This document shows, piece after piece, positions 1 through 7,934 of a DNA stretch of 22,373 nucleotides. The stretch lies in assembly GCA_937877595.1 (NCBI GenBank), contig CALFIY010000093.1, positions 1 through 22,373 of the forward strand, read 5' to 3'. Numbering within the stretch: the stretch's first letter is position 1; each line of letters starts with the position of its first letter. The position numbers were made by a program, and so were the translations under genes. The notes under the pieces are model-generated. The model made no database searches, was not told where the DNA came from, and saw only the letters and a list, made by a program, of their open reading frames with translations. This stretch comes from an uncultured Prevotella sp. Lineage in GTDB: Bacteria; Bacteroidota; Bacteroidia; Bacteroidales; Bacteroidaceae.

Positions 1-28
1 AAATAAATAAAGCACTCATTTAGAGTGC
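1..28 (-). terminator. Rho-independent terminator of mnmE
   Basis: Read on the minus strand, a perfect 6-bp stem (GCACTC/GAGTGC, 12-28) with a 5-nt loop is followed directly by a T-rich tract (TTTATTTATTT, 11-1). It lies 46 nt past the mnmE stop codon, the right place to end that transcript. The plus strand lacks a clear T-run, so it is probably one-directional. Confidence 0.75.
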
Positions 29-74
29 CTTATGTGATGATTAGTGATAAATGGTGTGCATTGGTAATTGCGAA

Positions 75-1448
75 TTACTTTCCCACGCAGAAATGACTAA
101 AGATATTGTTGAGGGTTTCTTGGGGAGTGATTTGGCCACCGGTGATTTCGGCAAGGATGTCAAGCGTCTGGCGGAGATCTTCTGCGAGCAAGTCACCGCT
201 TAACTCGTTGTAGAGACCGTCAATGACGTGTTGGAGACAGGTGTACGCACGCTGGAGAGCATCATAGTGGCGGGCGTTGGTGACCACGACATCGGTGTAG
301 GAGAATGTAGGAGCTGCCGTGATGAGTTGCTGCTTAAGGGCATCTATCCCAACGCCGTACTTGGCGGAAATTTCCAAAAAAGAAGTGTGAAGTACGGAGA
401 GTGAAGAATTGGCAACTACGATACCTTGGTCTGATTTATTACTAACAACGATGAGGGATTTGCCTTTGGTGAGACCTGCCATTTCCTGCTGTTCCTCACT
501 GGCTGGCGTCTTGTCGATTAGCCAGAGAACGATACGGGCTTTCTCTATTGCCTGATAAGTGCGCTCGATGCCCATCTGCTCAATGGCATCGGAAGTATGG
601 CGTATGCCTGCAGTATCAATAAAGCGGAAGGTAACACCACCGAGATTGATGGTGTCTTCGATAGCATCGCGGGTAGTGCCTTGGATGTCAGAGACGATAG
701 CGCGTTCTTCACCGAGCAGAGCATTGAGAAGCGTAGACTTTCCCACGTTGGGAGCACCGACAATGGCTACAGGTATGCCGTTCTTAAGTGCATTGCCCGT
801 TTCGAATGTCTCTGCAAGATGCGATATGTGAGTCTCTATGGTCAGAGCAAGTTGCAATAATTCTGTACGGTCGGCAAACTCTAGGTCTTCGTGGTCGGAG
901 AAGTCAAGTTCGAGTTCAAGCAAGGAAGTAAGGTGCAGCAGGTGGTCACGCAGTTTAGACAGTTCTGTAGAAATGCCTCCACGTAGTTGGGAGATTGCCA
1001 TCTGATGAGTGGTGCGGTTGGTAGAGGCAATGAGGTCGGCGACAGCCTCTGCTTGCGAGAGGTCCATCTTGCCATTAAGGTAGGCACGCTGTGTGAATTC
1101 TCCAGGAAGTGCCATCCTGCAGCCATGCTGCAATAGCAGTTCCAACACCTTATTTAATATATAGAGCGAACCGTGACATGAAATTTCCACGGAGTCCTCA
1201 CCTGTGTAACTGTGAGGCGCACGAAAGATGCTTACCATAGCCTCGTCAACAATGCTGCCTTCGTCATCGACGATACGAGTATAGTGGATGCTGTTGGCAT
1301 CGGCCTCTCCGCAGCGCACGGAACAGATGCGACTAACAGCCTCAAAAGCACCAGTGCCAGACACCCTGACAATGCCCAACGCACCACCGTGGGCAGTGGA
1401 GAGAGCACATATGGTATCGGTAGAAATAAGAGTATTGCTCGGTGTCAT
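75..1448 (-). CDS. mnmE: tRNA modification GTPase MnmE (TrmE)
   Basis: MnmE works with MnmG to place the 5-carboxymethylaminomethyl group on uridine 34 of certain tRNAs, using folate and GTP, in the cytoplasm. The 457 residues match the usual family length. The N-terminal folate-binding domain is followed by a helical domain with an embedded G domain: P-loop GAPNVGKST at 231-239, DTAG at 278-281 and NKSD at 337-340. The protein ends in the diagnostic C-x-G-K motif with Cys454. The ATG at 1448 is the only plausible start, because the conserved DTICA stretch begins at residue 11 with no other Met before it. A promoter box lies only 8 nt upstream, so the mRNA is probably nearly leaderless. Transcription is monocistronic, ending at the hairpin at 1-28. 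Confidence 0.97.
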   Translation of the reverse strand: MTPSNTLISTDTICALSTAHGGALGIVRVSGTGAFEAVSRICSVRCGEADANSIHYTRIVDDEGSIVDEAMVSIFRAPHSYTGEDSVEISCHGSLYILNKVLELLLQHGCRMALPGEFTQRAYLNGKMDLSQAEAVADLIASTNRTTHQMAISQLRGGISTELSKLRDHLLHLTSLLELELDFSDHEDLEFADRTELLQLALTIETHISHLAETFETGNALKNGIPVAIVGAPNVGKSTLLNALLGEERAIVSDIQGTTRDAIEDTINLGGVTFRFIDTAGIRHTSDAIEQMGIERTYQAIEKARIVLWLIDKTPASEEQQEMAGLTKGKSLIVVSNKSDQGIVVANSSLSVLHTSFLEISAKYGVGIDALKQQLITAAPTFSYTDVVVTNARHYDALQRAYTCLQHVIDGLYNELSGDLLAEDLRQTLDILAEITGGQITPQETLNNIFSHFCVGK

Positions 1449-1456
1449 TTCACGTG

Positions 1457-1486
1457 CAAAATTACTAATTAGCAGTCAGAGGACAA
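1457..1486 (-). promoter_or_regulatory. mnmE promoter, Bacteroidetes type
   Basis: On the minus strand, TAATTTTG (1464-1457) matches the TAnnTTTG -7 box exactly. A TTG (1486-1484) lies 19 nt before it, matching the -33 element spacing. The box ends 8 nt before the mnmE ATG, leaving room for a leader of only a few nucleotides. Confidence 0.7.
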
Positions 1487-1558
1487 GGCTTTTCTGCTGT
1501 TTTATAGTATCAGCAGCATTGTTTTTTTCGACAATTAACAAAAAGTAACTATTTAAGA

Positions 1559-1590
1559 TTGACAACATTACGCTATATTGTCTATCTTTG
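1559..1590 (+). promoter_or_regulatory. Promoter of the zinc-ribbon gene, Bacteroidetes type
   Basis: TATCTTTG at 1583-1590 matches the TAnnTTTG -7 box exactly. TTGACA at 1559-1564 supplies a -33 element at suitable spacing. The predicted transcript has a leader of roughly 65 nt before the ATG at 1663. It diverges from the mnmE promoter about 70 bp away. Confidence 0.7.
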
Positions 1591-1662
1591 TGGAGTCAGA
1601 TGCTTGACTTACGACAAGCGTGACAGCGAGAACAAACATCTTGAACATTAAAACCTAAGACT

Positions 1663-2178
1663 ATGGAAGAGAAGAGAAGATGCCCGCAATGTGGTGCTGA
1701 AATTGCAGAAGGTGACGACCTGTGCAGAGATTGTGGTACGATACTCGATGGCTCTACGCCTCTTGTGACAACGCCTGACACCGAAGAGACTGCAGCCGCA
1801 GAAGAGCCATCAACAGGGGTGAACAAATTGCTTGTGGTGAAGAATATCAAGGAGGAGACCGGTGCCGACCTGATATTGGTGAAGAATGCTGTCGACGAGT
1901 GCAATGGTGACTACGACAAAGCACTGGCACTGGTGCGCGAAAGAATGGCAAGCACACCGCAGCGTACAGCAGAAGAAATTCTGGCTGAGGCTGACGAGCA
2001 GGAGGCTCAGTATCAGAGAGACATGGAACAGATAAGGAAGACTGAGGAAGAATTCAACAAATATAAAGCAGAGGCTGAGGCAATACATCAGGCTGCCCGC
2101 AACAGGAATATCGCAAAATGGGGCGGCATTGCAGTAGCGGCTGTCATCATTCTGTGTCTGCTCTTCACCTGTTCATAA
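1663..2178 (+). CDS. Tail-anchored zinc-ribbon protein with an EF-Ts-N/UBA-like domain
   Basis: I do not recognise a named family for the whole protein (171 residues). Residues 7-24 form a zinc ribbon (Cys7, Cys10, Cys21, Cys24). An acidic, Thr/Pro-rich linker follows. Residues about 54-95 resemble the UBA-like N-terminal domain of elongation factor Ts, with the pattern K-x-I-K-E-E-T-G-A and, further on, C-N-G-D-Y-D-K-A. A charged, probably coiled-coil helix covers about 100-147. A single hydrophobic segment at about 150-169 ends the protein, leaving only two or three residues outside. The likely topology is tail-anchored with the zinc ribbon and UBA-like domain in the cytoplasm. It has its own promoter and no operon partner. 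A role in protein quality control or ribosome contact would be a guess. Existence as a gene is well supported by the promoter, domain order and codon frame. Confidence 0.88.
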   Translation: MEEKRRCPQCGAEIAEGDDLCRDCGTILDGSTPLVTTPDTEETAAAEEPSTGVNKLLVVKNIKEETGADLILVKNAVDECNGDYDKALALVRERMASTPQRTAEEILAEADEQEAQYQRDMEQIRKTEEEFNKYKAEAEAIHQAARNRNIAKWGGIAVAAVIILCLLFTCS

Positions 2179-2292
2179 TAGGCACCGTACATATAAATCA
2201 ATTATCCATAGAATAAAACACTTCTGGATGCGCACCATTATTGTAGTCGCTTTCAAATGATATCATAAAGTTTCTTCCTGTTGCCAAGTGGC

Positions 2293-3168
2293 TTAAATTC
2301 GGTCGAGAACTTTCTCTATAAGTGTGTCAATAGAGTTTTTATACTCAGTGTTCATTTTCCGGGCATAGCGGTTGGCAATGACCATACAGCAGGTCATGGC
2401 ACGGTGGCCAAGAAGAGAGGCAAGGCCAGCAAGGGCCGACGACTCCATCTCGAAATTGCAGATTTTCATACCATCATATTCGAACGACTCTATTTTCTGG
2501 TTCTGCTCCGGGTCGGCAATGTCGGCGCGTAGTTGGCGCCCCTGCGGACCATAGAATCCGCCGCATGCTACGGTATAGCCGCGCACCATGTCGTCCCGGG
2601 CAACCTGGTCAATGAGTTCTTTGTCGGCGACAGCCACGTAGGGCGAGCCTTTTATGGCGTCCCACTGCATGTGCTGTTTGAAAGCAGCCTCCAGTTGCAG
2701 GTCACAGACGCTGTTGCGGCCAGCATAGTAGTTAAGAAGGCCGTCGAAACCGATGCTCTTGACAGAAGCGACAAAACATCCTGTGGGAGTGAACGGCTGC
2801 AAGCCGCCACATGTACCGATACGCACCATTGTCAGCGTACGGTGTTCGTCGCGCTCGGTGCGAGTAGTGTAGTCGACATTTGCTAGAGTGTCGAGTTCGT
2901 TGACCACGATATCAATGTTATCACAGCCGATACCGTGCGACTGACAGGTTATGCGTTTACCATTATAAATGCCAGTGATGGTGTGAAACTCGCGGCTGCT
3001 TACCTCATGCTCAATACTGTCAAAATGCGCTGCAACTGTATTAACACGGGCAGGGTCGCCAACAAGGATTACTTTATCGGCAAGAAACTCCTGTTTGAGA
3101 TGCAAGTGGAAACACGAACCGTCGTTGTTGATAATGAGTTCGGACTCTGGAAAATATTTCTTTGTCAT
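2293..3168 (-). CDS. Nucleoside phosphorylase (uridine phosphorylase-like)
   Basis: Members of the PNP/UDP phosphorylase family split nucleosides with phosphate to give the base and (deoxy)ribose 1-phosphate in salvage. The 291-residue protein shows VGDPARV at about 37-43 (phosphate-binding Gly/Arg region), a central RIGTCGGL, and NFEMESSAL, the Glu-Met-Glu segment that contacts the ribose. These are the three hallmarks of the family. The sequence looks closest to the uridine phosphorylase branch, but substrate cannot be fixed from sequence alone, so I give no symbol. The gene starts 48 bp after the stop of the secreted PD40-like gene on the same strand. No clear -7 box lies in that gap, so the two may share a transcript. 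The function of the neighbour gives no metabolic link. Confidence 0.93.
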   Translation of the reverse strand: MTKKYFPESELIINNDGSCFHLHLKQEFLADKVILVGDPARVNTVAAHFDSIEHEVSSREFHTITGIYNGKRITCQSHGIGCDNIDIVVNELDTLANVDYTTRTERDEHRTLTMVRIGTCGGLQPFTPTGCFVASVKSIGFDGLLNYYAGRNSVCDLQLEAAFKQHMQWDAIKGSPYVAVADKELIDQVARDDMVRGYTVACGGFYGPQGRQLRADIADPEQNQKIESFEYDGMKICNFEMESSALAGLASLLGHRAMTCCMVIANRYARKMNTEYKNSIDTLIEKVLDRI

Positions 3169-3216
3169 AAGAAAAAAAGGGGAAAGGTAAGAGTGAATGG
3201 TGAAAAAGTGAGAGAT

Positions 3217-4380
3217 TTATTTCTTTGAGACAAGATAGAGGTTTTCGGCGTTTCTTATCTTCTTCTCCATATCATGGATTTCCATGTACTGCTGGTGTTG
3301 CTGCTTCTCGCAGGCAAGGAGTTCTTCGCGCAGATCGTCTATTTCGTCGGCAGGGGCTGTAATGTAGTAGTCGCGAGCACGCTCCATCGCCCTGCAAAGC
3401 GACTCGTAGCGAGCACGCATCACAATAAGCCGGCGATAGTACTCGCGGTTGCCACGCGCCTTGAAGTCGGAGAGATGGTGATAGTCGATGTCGTCATTGA
3501 TGACAAATGTGAACTCACGTCCCGTTTCTTTCTTGTTCTTGCGCAGGGCAGCAAGTCGCATGCGAGCAAAGGCAGCGTCAAGTTCACGGCGGTTATCCCA
3601 GGTCTCGGCGATATCAGCAATACGAGAGAATGCAGCAATCTCTTCCGTCGTGTATTCGTCAGTAGAATAAATCTGTCGAGTATCTGTGGGGACAAATGTA
3701 TACACACAGACCATTCCTTCTTCCTGATTGCGGTCTGTAGCAAACCAGCCCAAACTGTCGTATTCGTCGACAACGTACATATAATCGTTGGCTTCCGAAT
3801 TGAAGGGCATTCCTATATTTTCAGGCTGTAGGAAGCGGTTGCTCTCTGCATCGTACGTGGTAACAAAAATGTCATAGCCGCCAATGCTGCCCTTGCCCTT
3901 TGCCGCAAAATACAGTGTTTGCCCATCGCCCATCATAAACGGATAGTTGATCTGCGTAAACTCCTGATGGCTGTTGATGCCGTTGAGATGCTTGGAGCGC
4001 GTCCACTTATTGCGAGTAGGCTCTATCTCACTATAGTAAAGGCTGATAGTGCCGTCGTTGTCCTCCTGCGAGAAATAGCGCTGGTTGCCGATTGCCGTCT
4101 GAAACACATAGCCGTTGGGCTGACGCTTTGCACGGAAGAAATCACCGTACGTCCCGATGCTGCCTGCCTCTGGACTAAGATTATAATGCTTGAGAAAATC
4201 TTCTTTGCTTACCACGATGCTGTCGACAAACATAACCCGCTGCGTCAACATACGCATACGGCTAATCATGGCCTCTGCCTCCGTAGGAGAAGATGTCTTG
4301 GAACGCGCTCTACGGCGCTGACCAGAAGCATCGCCTACGACAAGCAATAAGAGTAAAAGGGCGAGAAGTTTTATCCTCAT
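3217..4380 (-). CDS. Secreted PD40/WD40-like beta-propeller protein, function unknown
   Basis: The 387-residue product begins with a strong signal peptide (MRIKLLALLLLLLVV) and no lipobox Cys, so export to the periplasm or outside is likely. Residues about 100-240 contain PD40-type repeats: phrases such as QTLYFAAKGKGSIGGYDIF and a following LGWFATDRN strand resemble the propeller blades found in Bacteroidetes OmpA- and TolB-like proteins. The C-terminal third is helical and charged, probably coiled coil. No OmpA peptidoglycan-binding domain follows. The reading frame stays open to a TTG at 4410, but that codon lies inside the promoter box at 4408-4415, so the ATG at 4380 is the start. Possible roles include envelope scaffolding; I cannot assign one. 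Confidence 0.85.
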   Translation of the reverse strand: MRIKLLALLLLLLVVGDASGQRRRARSKTSSPTEAEAMISRMRMLTQRVMFVDSIVVSKEDFLKHYNLSPEAGSIGTYGDFFRAKRQPNGYVFQTAIGNQRYFSQEDNDGTISLYYSEIEPTRNKWTRSKHLNGINSHQEFTQINYPFMMGDGQTLYFAAKGKGSIGGYDIFVTTYDAESNRFLQPENIGMPFNSEANDYMYVVDEYDSLGWFATDRNQEEGMVCVYTFVPTDTRQIYSTDEYTTEEIAAFSRIADIAETWDNRRELDAAFARMRLAALRKNKKETGREFTFVINDDIDYHHLSDFKARGNREYYRRLIVMRARYESLCRAMERARDYYITAPADEIDDLREELLACEKQQHQQYMEIHDMEKKIRNAENLYLVSKK

Positions 4381-4407
4381 TACAACAAGCCGGTTTCTTA
4401 CGGTTAA

Positions 4408-4415
4408 CAAAGATA
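4408..4415 (-). promoter_or_regulatory. Promoter -7 box for the PD40-like gene (and perhaps the phosphorylase)
   Basis: On the minus strand TATCTTTG matches TAnnTTTG exactly. A start site around 4400 would give a leader of about 20 nt to the ATG at 4380. No good -33 TTG is seen. The box rules out the upstream TTG at 4410 as a start codon. Confidence 0.6.
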
Positions 4416-4512
4416 GTGGAATTATTTTATAAGTGCTTTCGATAAATGGCAGAATTAAGGATATTTAATACTCTTTGTTCTCCTGCACCATGCGTATGGA
4501 TAGAAAATATCG

Positions 4513-4520
4513 TAATTTTG
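4513..4520 (+). promoter_or_regulatory. Promoter -7 box for the DUF5715-like gene
   Basis: TAATTTTG is an exact TAnnTTTG match, 28 nt upstream of the ATG at 4549. No -33 TTG is visible at 19-21 nt, so the call rests on the -7 box and its position in a divergent intergenic region. Confidence 0.55.
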
Positions 4521-4548
4521 CACTCGCTTTTCGCATGTTGCAACAAGG

Positions 4549-5289
4549 ATGAACATATCAAAAAAACAGTTTCAACTCTATTTTGCCATCATTGTCGGTG
4601 TGCTGGCCATAGTGCGTCTGCTGTTTCCGTCAGTATCGCCAACAGCAACGAACAATACAGCAATAATGTTGCAGCAGACTGTCAACACGGATAATTCGGA
4701 AGAGCCACTCCCCCACTCTACAAACATATCAAAGAACAAATATCACCGCATTCGCGGGGTGCATAGTTATCAGGATGCTTTTCCCGATAAACAGGAAGTG
4801 CAGATTGTTGCAGCAGAAAGATGGGGAGTGAGTCCCGTTCAGAACAGAAAAGATGCCGAACGGCGCAAGAAGGAGTTGGTTTACATTGGCAGCAGTCCTT
4901 ACTACCACGTTGATCCGCTGCATCAGTCTATACCATATCTTGTACCACGCGCAGCGCTGCTGCTTGACGACATAGGTCAAAGTTTCTTTGACAGCCTGTA
5001 TGTCAAAGGAGTACCGCTCAATCAACTGATAGTGACAAGTGTGCTGCGCTCACGCGACGACGTAAACAAATTGCGGCGTCATAATGGTAATGCCACTGAA
5101 CAAAGTTGTCACCTGTATGGCACTACCTTTGATATCTGCTATAACCGCTATCATCAACTCACGCAGCCCGTACGCAACGATACTCTGAAATGGGTATTGT
5201 CAGAAGTGTTGCGCGACAAACGCCAACAGCAACGCTGCTTCGTCAAATACGAAGTGAAGCAGGGCTGTTTTCATATTACTGTCAGATAG
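4549..5289 (+). CDS. DUF5715-like, membrane-anchored M15-peptidase-like protein
   Basis: The 246-residue protein has an N-terminal membrane anchor or uncleaved signal (residues about 9-28), then a low-complexity linker, so the main domain is probably periplasmic. The C-terminal half resembles the DUF5715 family of Bacteroidetes. It carries a SxHxxGxxxD motif (Ser186, His188, Gly191, Asp195), the zinc-ligand signature of LAS/M15 peptidases such as VanX and D,D-carboxypeptidases. It is preceded by SVLRS, which fits the family's Arg. Near the C-terminus Glu235 and His242 could supply the catalytic acid and third zinc ligand. A cell-wall peptidase role is therefore an inference from motif geometry. 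The ATG at 4549 overlaps an AGGA-like sequence. The stop lies only 16 bp from the convergent thrC stop, with no terminator between them. Confidence 0.85.
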   Translation: MNISKKQFQLYFAIIVGVLAIVRLLFPSVSPTATNNTAIMLQQTVNTDNSEEPLPHSTNISKNKYHRIRGVHSYQDAFPDKQEVQIVAAERWGVSPVQNRKDAERRKKELVYIGSSPYYHVDPLHQSIPYLVPRAALLLDDIGQSFFDSLYVKGVPLNQLIVTSVLRSRDDVNKLRRHNGNATEQSCHLYGTTFDICYNRYHQLTQPVRNDTLKWVLSEVLRDKRQQQRCFVKYEVKQGCFHITVR

Positions 5290-5305
5290 CAGAAATCAAT
5301 GGAAA

Positions 5306-6652
5306 TCAGCGACTGAGCAGGAAACTCTTGAAATCGGCAAACTCGCAGGACAGGGCTACGCTCTGTTTCTCGCCACGCATGAATGCAGCCAGCCTGTCTG
5401 GTATGGCAACGTCGGCACCGAGAATAGCATCCACTTTCTCCTTGAACTTTGCTGGGTGAGCAGTCTCACAGAACACGCCAATCTCTCCTTCCCTCAACTG
5501 CTCTTTCAGCGCACGATATCCACACGCACCATGTGGGTCAAGAACGTAACCGGTGTCCTTATAGCATTGACGCATGGTCTGGGCTATCTGCTCGTCAGAA
5601 TATGTTGCGCCGGAGATGAGCGATGTTATTGCAGCATGTGTCTCCTCAGGCGACAGAGCACCATTCTGAGAATACAGGTTTATTATTCTGGCGAAATTTG
5701 AAGGATCGCCGACGTCCATTGCATTTGCCAATGTCTGTACACTGGCCTTAGGCTCGTAAATTCCCGTTTTCAGATAATTGAAGAATACGTCGTTGGCATT
5801 GTTGGCAGCAATAAAACGGCTAATGGGCAGTCCCATTTGATGACCGAACAGCGCAGAACAGATATTGCCGAAATTACCAGAAGGCACACACATCACAATT
5901 TCAGGGGCGAGGGTTAAGAGGTGAGGAGTAAGAGATTTGATGCGTGCATAGGCGTTGAAATAGTAGAAAGCCTGAGGAAGGAAACGTGCCACGTTAATTG
6001 AGTTGGCAGAAGTAAGACGCATCTTGACGTTCAATTCATCGTCCATAAAAGCCGACTTTACCAGTCGCTGACAATCGTCGAAAACGCCATCAACCTCGAC
6101 TGCAGTGATATTCTTGCCAAGCGTAGTAAACTGACACTCCTGTATAGGGCTCACCTTTCCCTTTGGATAGAGCACATAGACATGTATGCCGTCTACACCG
6201 AGAAATCCATTGGCAACGGCAGAGCCTGTATCGCCACTTGTGGCCACCAGGACATTCACCGTATCGCCGGATTTTCCAGAACTATTGATGAAATACTGCA
6301 ACAAGCGAGCCATAAAGCGGGCACCGACATCCTTGAATGCAAGCGTAGGACCATGGAAAAGTTCGAGGGAATATATGTTTTTCTCTACCTCAACGACCGG
6401 GCAGTCGAACTGCAGCGTGTCGAACACAATATCCTGAAGCGCATCAAGGTCTACATCGTCACCAAAGAAATTGCTGGCAACATTGTAGGCTATGTCCTGA
6501 AAACTCATGCTGGCAATATTGTCGAAGAATGCCTTTGGCAACTTGTATATTTCCTCTGGCATATAGAGTCCTCTGTCTTCTGCCAATCCCTTAACGACAG
6601 CCTTCTCAAGTGAGGCCATCGGTGCTTTACCGTTTGTGCTATAATATTTCAT
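5306..6652 (-). CDS. thrC: Threonine synthase
   Basis: ThrC converts O-phosphohomoserine to threonine with pyridoxal phosphate. The 448-residue sequence begins with the typical MKYYSTNGKAP. It carries the PLP-lysine motif GPTLAFKD (Lys107) and the phosphate-binding ATSGDTGS (137-144). Length and N-terminal domain fit the long fungal/proteobacterial class of threonine synthase. It is the last gene of a three-gene minus-strand operon, 38 bp after the ApgM-like gene. Its substrate would come from that gene's proposed kinase activity. I see no terminator between its stop and the convergent gene's stop. Confidence 0.96.
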   Translation of the reverse strand: MKYYSTNGKAPMASLEKAVVKGLAEDRGLYMPEEIYKLPKAFFDNIASMSFQDIAYNVASNFFGDDVDLDALQDIVFDTLQFDCPVVEVEKNIYSLELFHGPTLAFKDVGARFMARLLQYFINSSGKSGDTVNVLVATSGDTGSAVANGFLGVDGIHVYVLYPKGKVSPIQECQFTTLGKNITAVEVDGVFDDCQRLVKSAFMDDELNVKMRLTSANSINVARFLPQAFYYFNAYARIKSLTPHLLTLAPEIVMCVPSGNFGNICSALFGHQMGLPISRFIAANNANDVFFNYLKTGIYEPKASVQTLANAMDVGDPSNFARIINLYSQNGALSPEETHAAITSLISGATYSDEQIAQTMRQCYKDTGYVLDPHGACGYRALKEQLREGEIGVFCETAHPAKFKEKVDAILGADVAIPDRLAAFMRGEKQSVALSCEFADFKSFLLSR

Positions 6653-6690
6653 CAGAATATATTGTTTTCAGTTTCTGTTCTTATTGCTTA

Positions 6691-7929
6691 TTATTTTTCA
6701 GCCATGAAGGCCTCCATAAACTCGTTTAGTCTGAGCAGGCCGTAACTTCCCTCAACACACGATATTTCATCGTAGTGGCGAACACTGTCGGCTGCAATGT
6801 TACGGTGCCAGATGGCAAACGGAACAGGCTCATTAACGTGTATGCGCATCTCTACAGGTGTGGGATGGTCGGGCAAAACGGCTACGCACACTGGCTCGCT
6901 CATCTTGTTAACAGCCTCAAGTATAGGACAGATGAGGCGCTTGTCAAGATAGTCAATAGCATGAAGTTTAAGTTCCAAGTCTCCGTCATGGCCTGCCTCG
7001 TCAGTCGCCTCAACATGAACGAAGACGAAGTCGTCGCTTTGCAGTGCTTCAATGGCAGCCTTGGCCTTGCCTTCGTAGTTTGTATTGGCAAGTCCTGTAG
7101 CGCCCTCAACTTTTATTACGCGTAATCCGGCATAACGCCCAATACCTTGTATCAGGTCAACTGCAGAAATCACGGCTCCTGTCTTTATTTGCGGGAACTG
7201 CTGCTGCAGAGTATGCATGCTTGGGCGGTAGCCCCCACTCCATGGCCAAATGGAATTAGCCTGACGCTCACCACGTGCAGCCTTGCTGACATTGTATGGA
7301 TGCGCAGCCAGCAACTGTTGCGACTGAAGTATCAACGTGTTAAGCAACTGCGCTGTCTCTTCAGCACTCATTCTTCCTGGCTCTTGCGGCGCATCGGGCT
7401 CTGCCTTGACAAGCAACGGTTCCCAAGGCTCGCCAGGATGGTCGTGTGGCGGATTGCAGACAATGTGCTTACTGCCTCCTTTTATAATAAGAAGGTGGCG
7501 GTACTGTATACCAGTTATGAAACGCACGCGCTCAGAAGAAAGATGCTGATTGAGATATTCGATAAGTTCGGCGGCATCTGCAGTTTCCAGTCCACCGCCA
7601 TTGTGGGTCACAATTCGTCCGTCGTCCAGTGTTATGATATTGCAGCGAATGGCCATGTCGTCGGGCGCCATGTCGTAACCGATAGATGCGGCTTCAAGAG
7701 GGCCACGGCCTTCGTATACTTCGTTAAGGTCGTAGCCAAGTATTGCCGTATTAGCCACTTCGCTCCCCGGTGGAAATCCCTCTGGTACGGTAACGAGACG
7801 GCCACAGCGGCCTTCTTGCGCCAGAAAATCCATGTACTTAGGACGACTGTATTCCAATGGAGTCTTTCCACCCAGCCGCTCTATCTTGTGGTCGGCCATG
7901 CCGTCGCCAAGTATGATAATTCTTTTCAT
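6691..7929 (-). CDS. ApgM-like protein, proposed homoserine kinase
   Basis: The 412-residue protein belongs to the alkaline-phosphatase superfamily branch that includes archaeal-type 2,3-bisphosphoglycerate-independent phosphoglycerate mutase (ApgM). Metal-site motifs are visible: LGDGM with Asp9, PGSEVAN with Ser56 (the position of the phospho-serine in mutases), DEAGHDGD at 310-317, and DHPTP with Asp354/His355. A subgroup of this family, described as 'proposed homoserine kinase' (TIGR02535), occurs beside thrA and thrC in genomes without a GHMP-type ThrB. The position here, 5 bp after thrA and 38 bp before thrC, is exactly that arrangement. No thrB is seen in the window. The alternative is a true phosphoglycerate mutase that happens to sit in the operon; I consider that less likely. 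Confidence 0.9.
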   Translation of the reverse strand: MKRIIILGDGMADHKIERLGGKTPLEYSRPKYMDFLAQEGRCGRLVTVPEGFPPGSEVANTAILGYDLNEVYEGRGPLEAASIGYDMAPDDMAIRCNIITLDDGRIVTHNGGGLETADAAELIEYLNQHLSSERVRFITGIQYRHLLIIKGGSKHIVCNPPHDHPGEPWEPLLVKAEPDAPQEPGRMSAEETAQLLNTLILQSQQLLAAHPYNVSKAARGERQANSIWPWSGGYRPSMHTLQQQFPQIKTGAVISAVDLIQGIGRYAGLRVIKVEGATGLANTNYEGKAKAAIEALQSDDFVFVHVEATDEAGHDGDLELKLHAIDYLDKRLICPILEAVNKMSEPVCVAVLPDHPTPVEMRIHVNEPVPFAIWHRNIAADSVRHYDEISCVEGSYGLLRLNEFMEAFMAEK

Positions 7930-7934
7930 GATAT

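Noticed and set aside
2204..2229. Imperfect hairpin (ATCCA/TGGAT plus GAA/TTC) between the zinc-ribbon and phosphorylase genes
   Set aside because: It has a 2-nt bulge, an 8-nt loop and no T-run on either strand, so it is not a convincing terminator.
3274..3831. 185-codon plus-strand open frame opposite the PD40-like gene
   Set aside because: It lies wholly antisense to a gene with a signal peptide and recognisable repeats, and its translation shows no domain.
4381..4410. N-terminal extension of the PD40-like gene from a TTG at 4410
   Set aside because: The TTG lies within a -7 promoter box, and the ATG at 4380 begins a good signal peptide.
5286..5305. Possible terminator between the convergent DUF5715-like and thrC genes
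   Set aside because: The 16-bp gap has no stem-loop or T-run.
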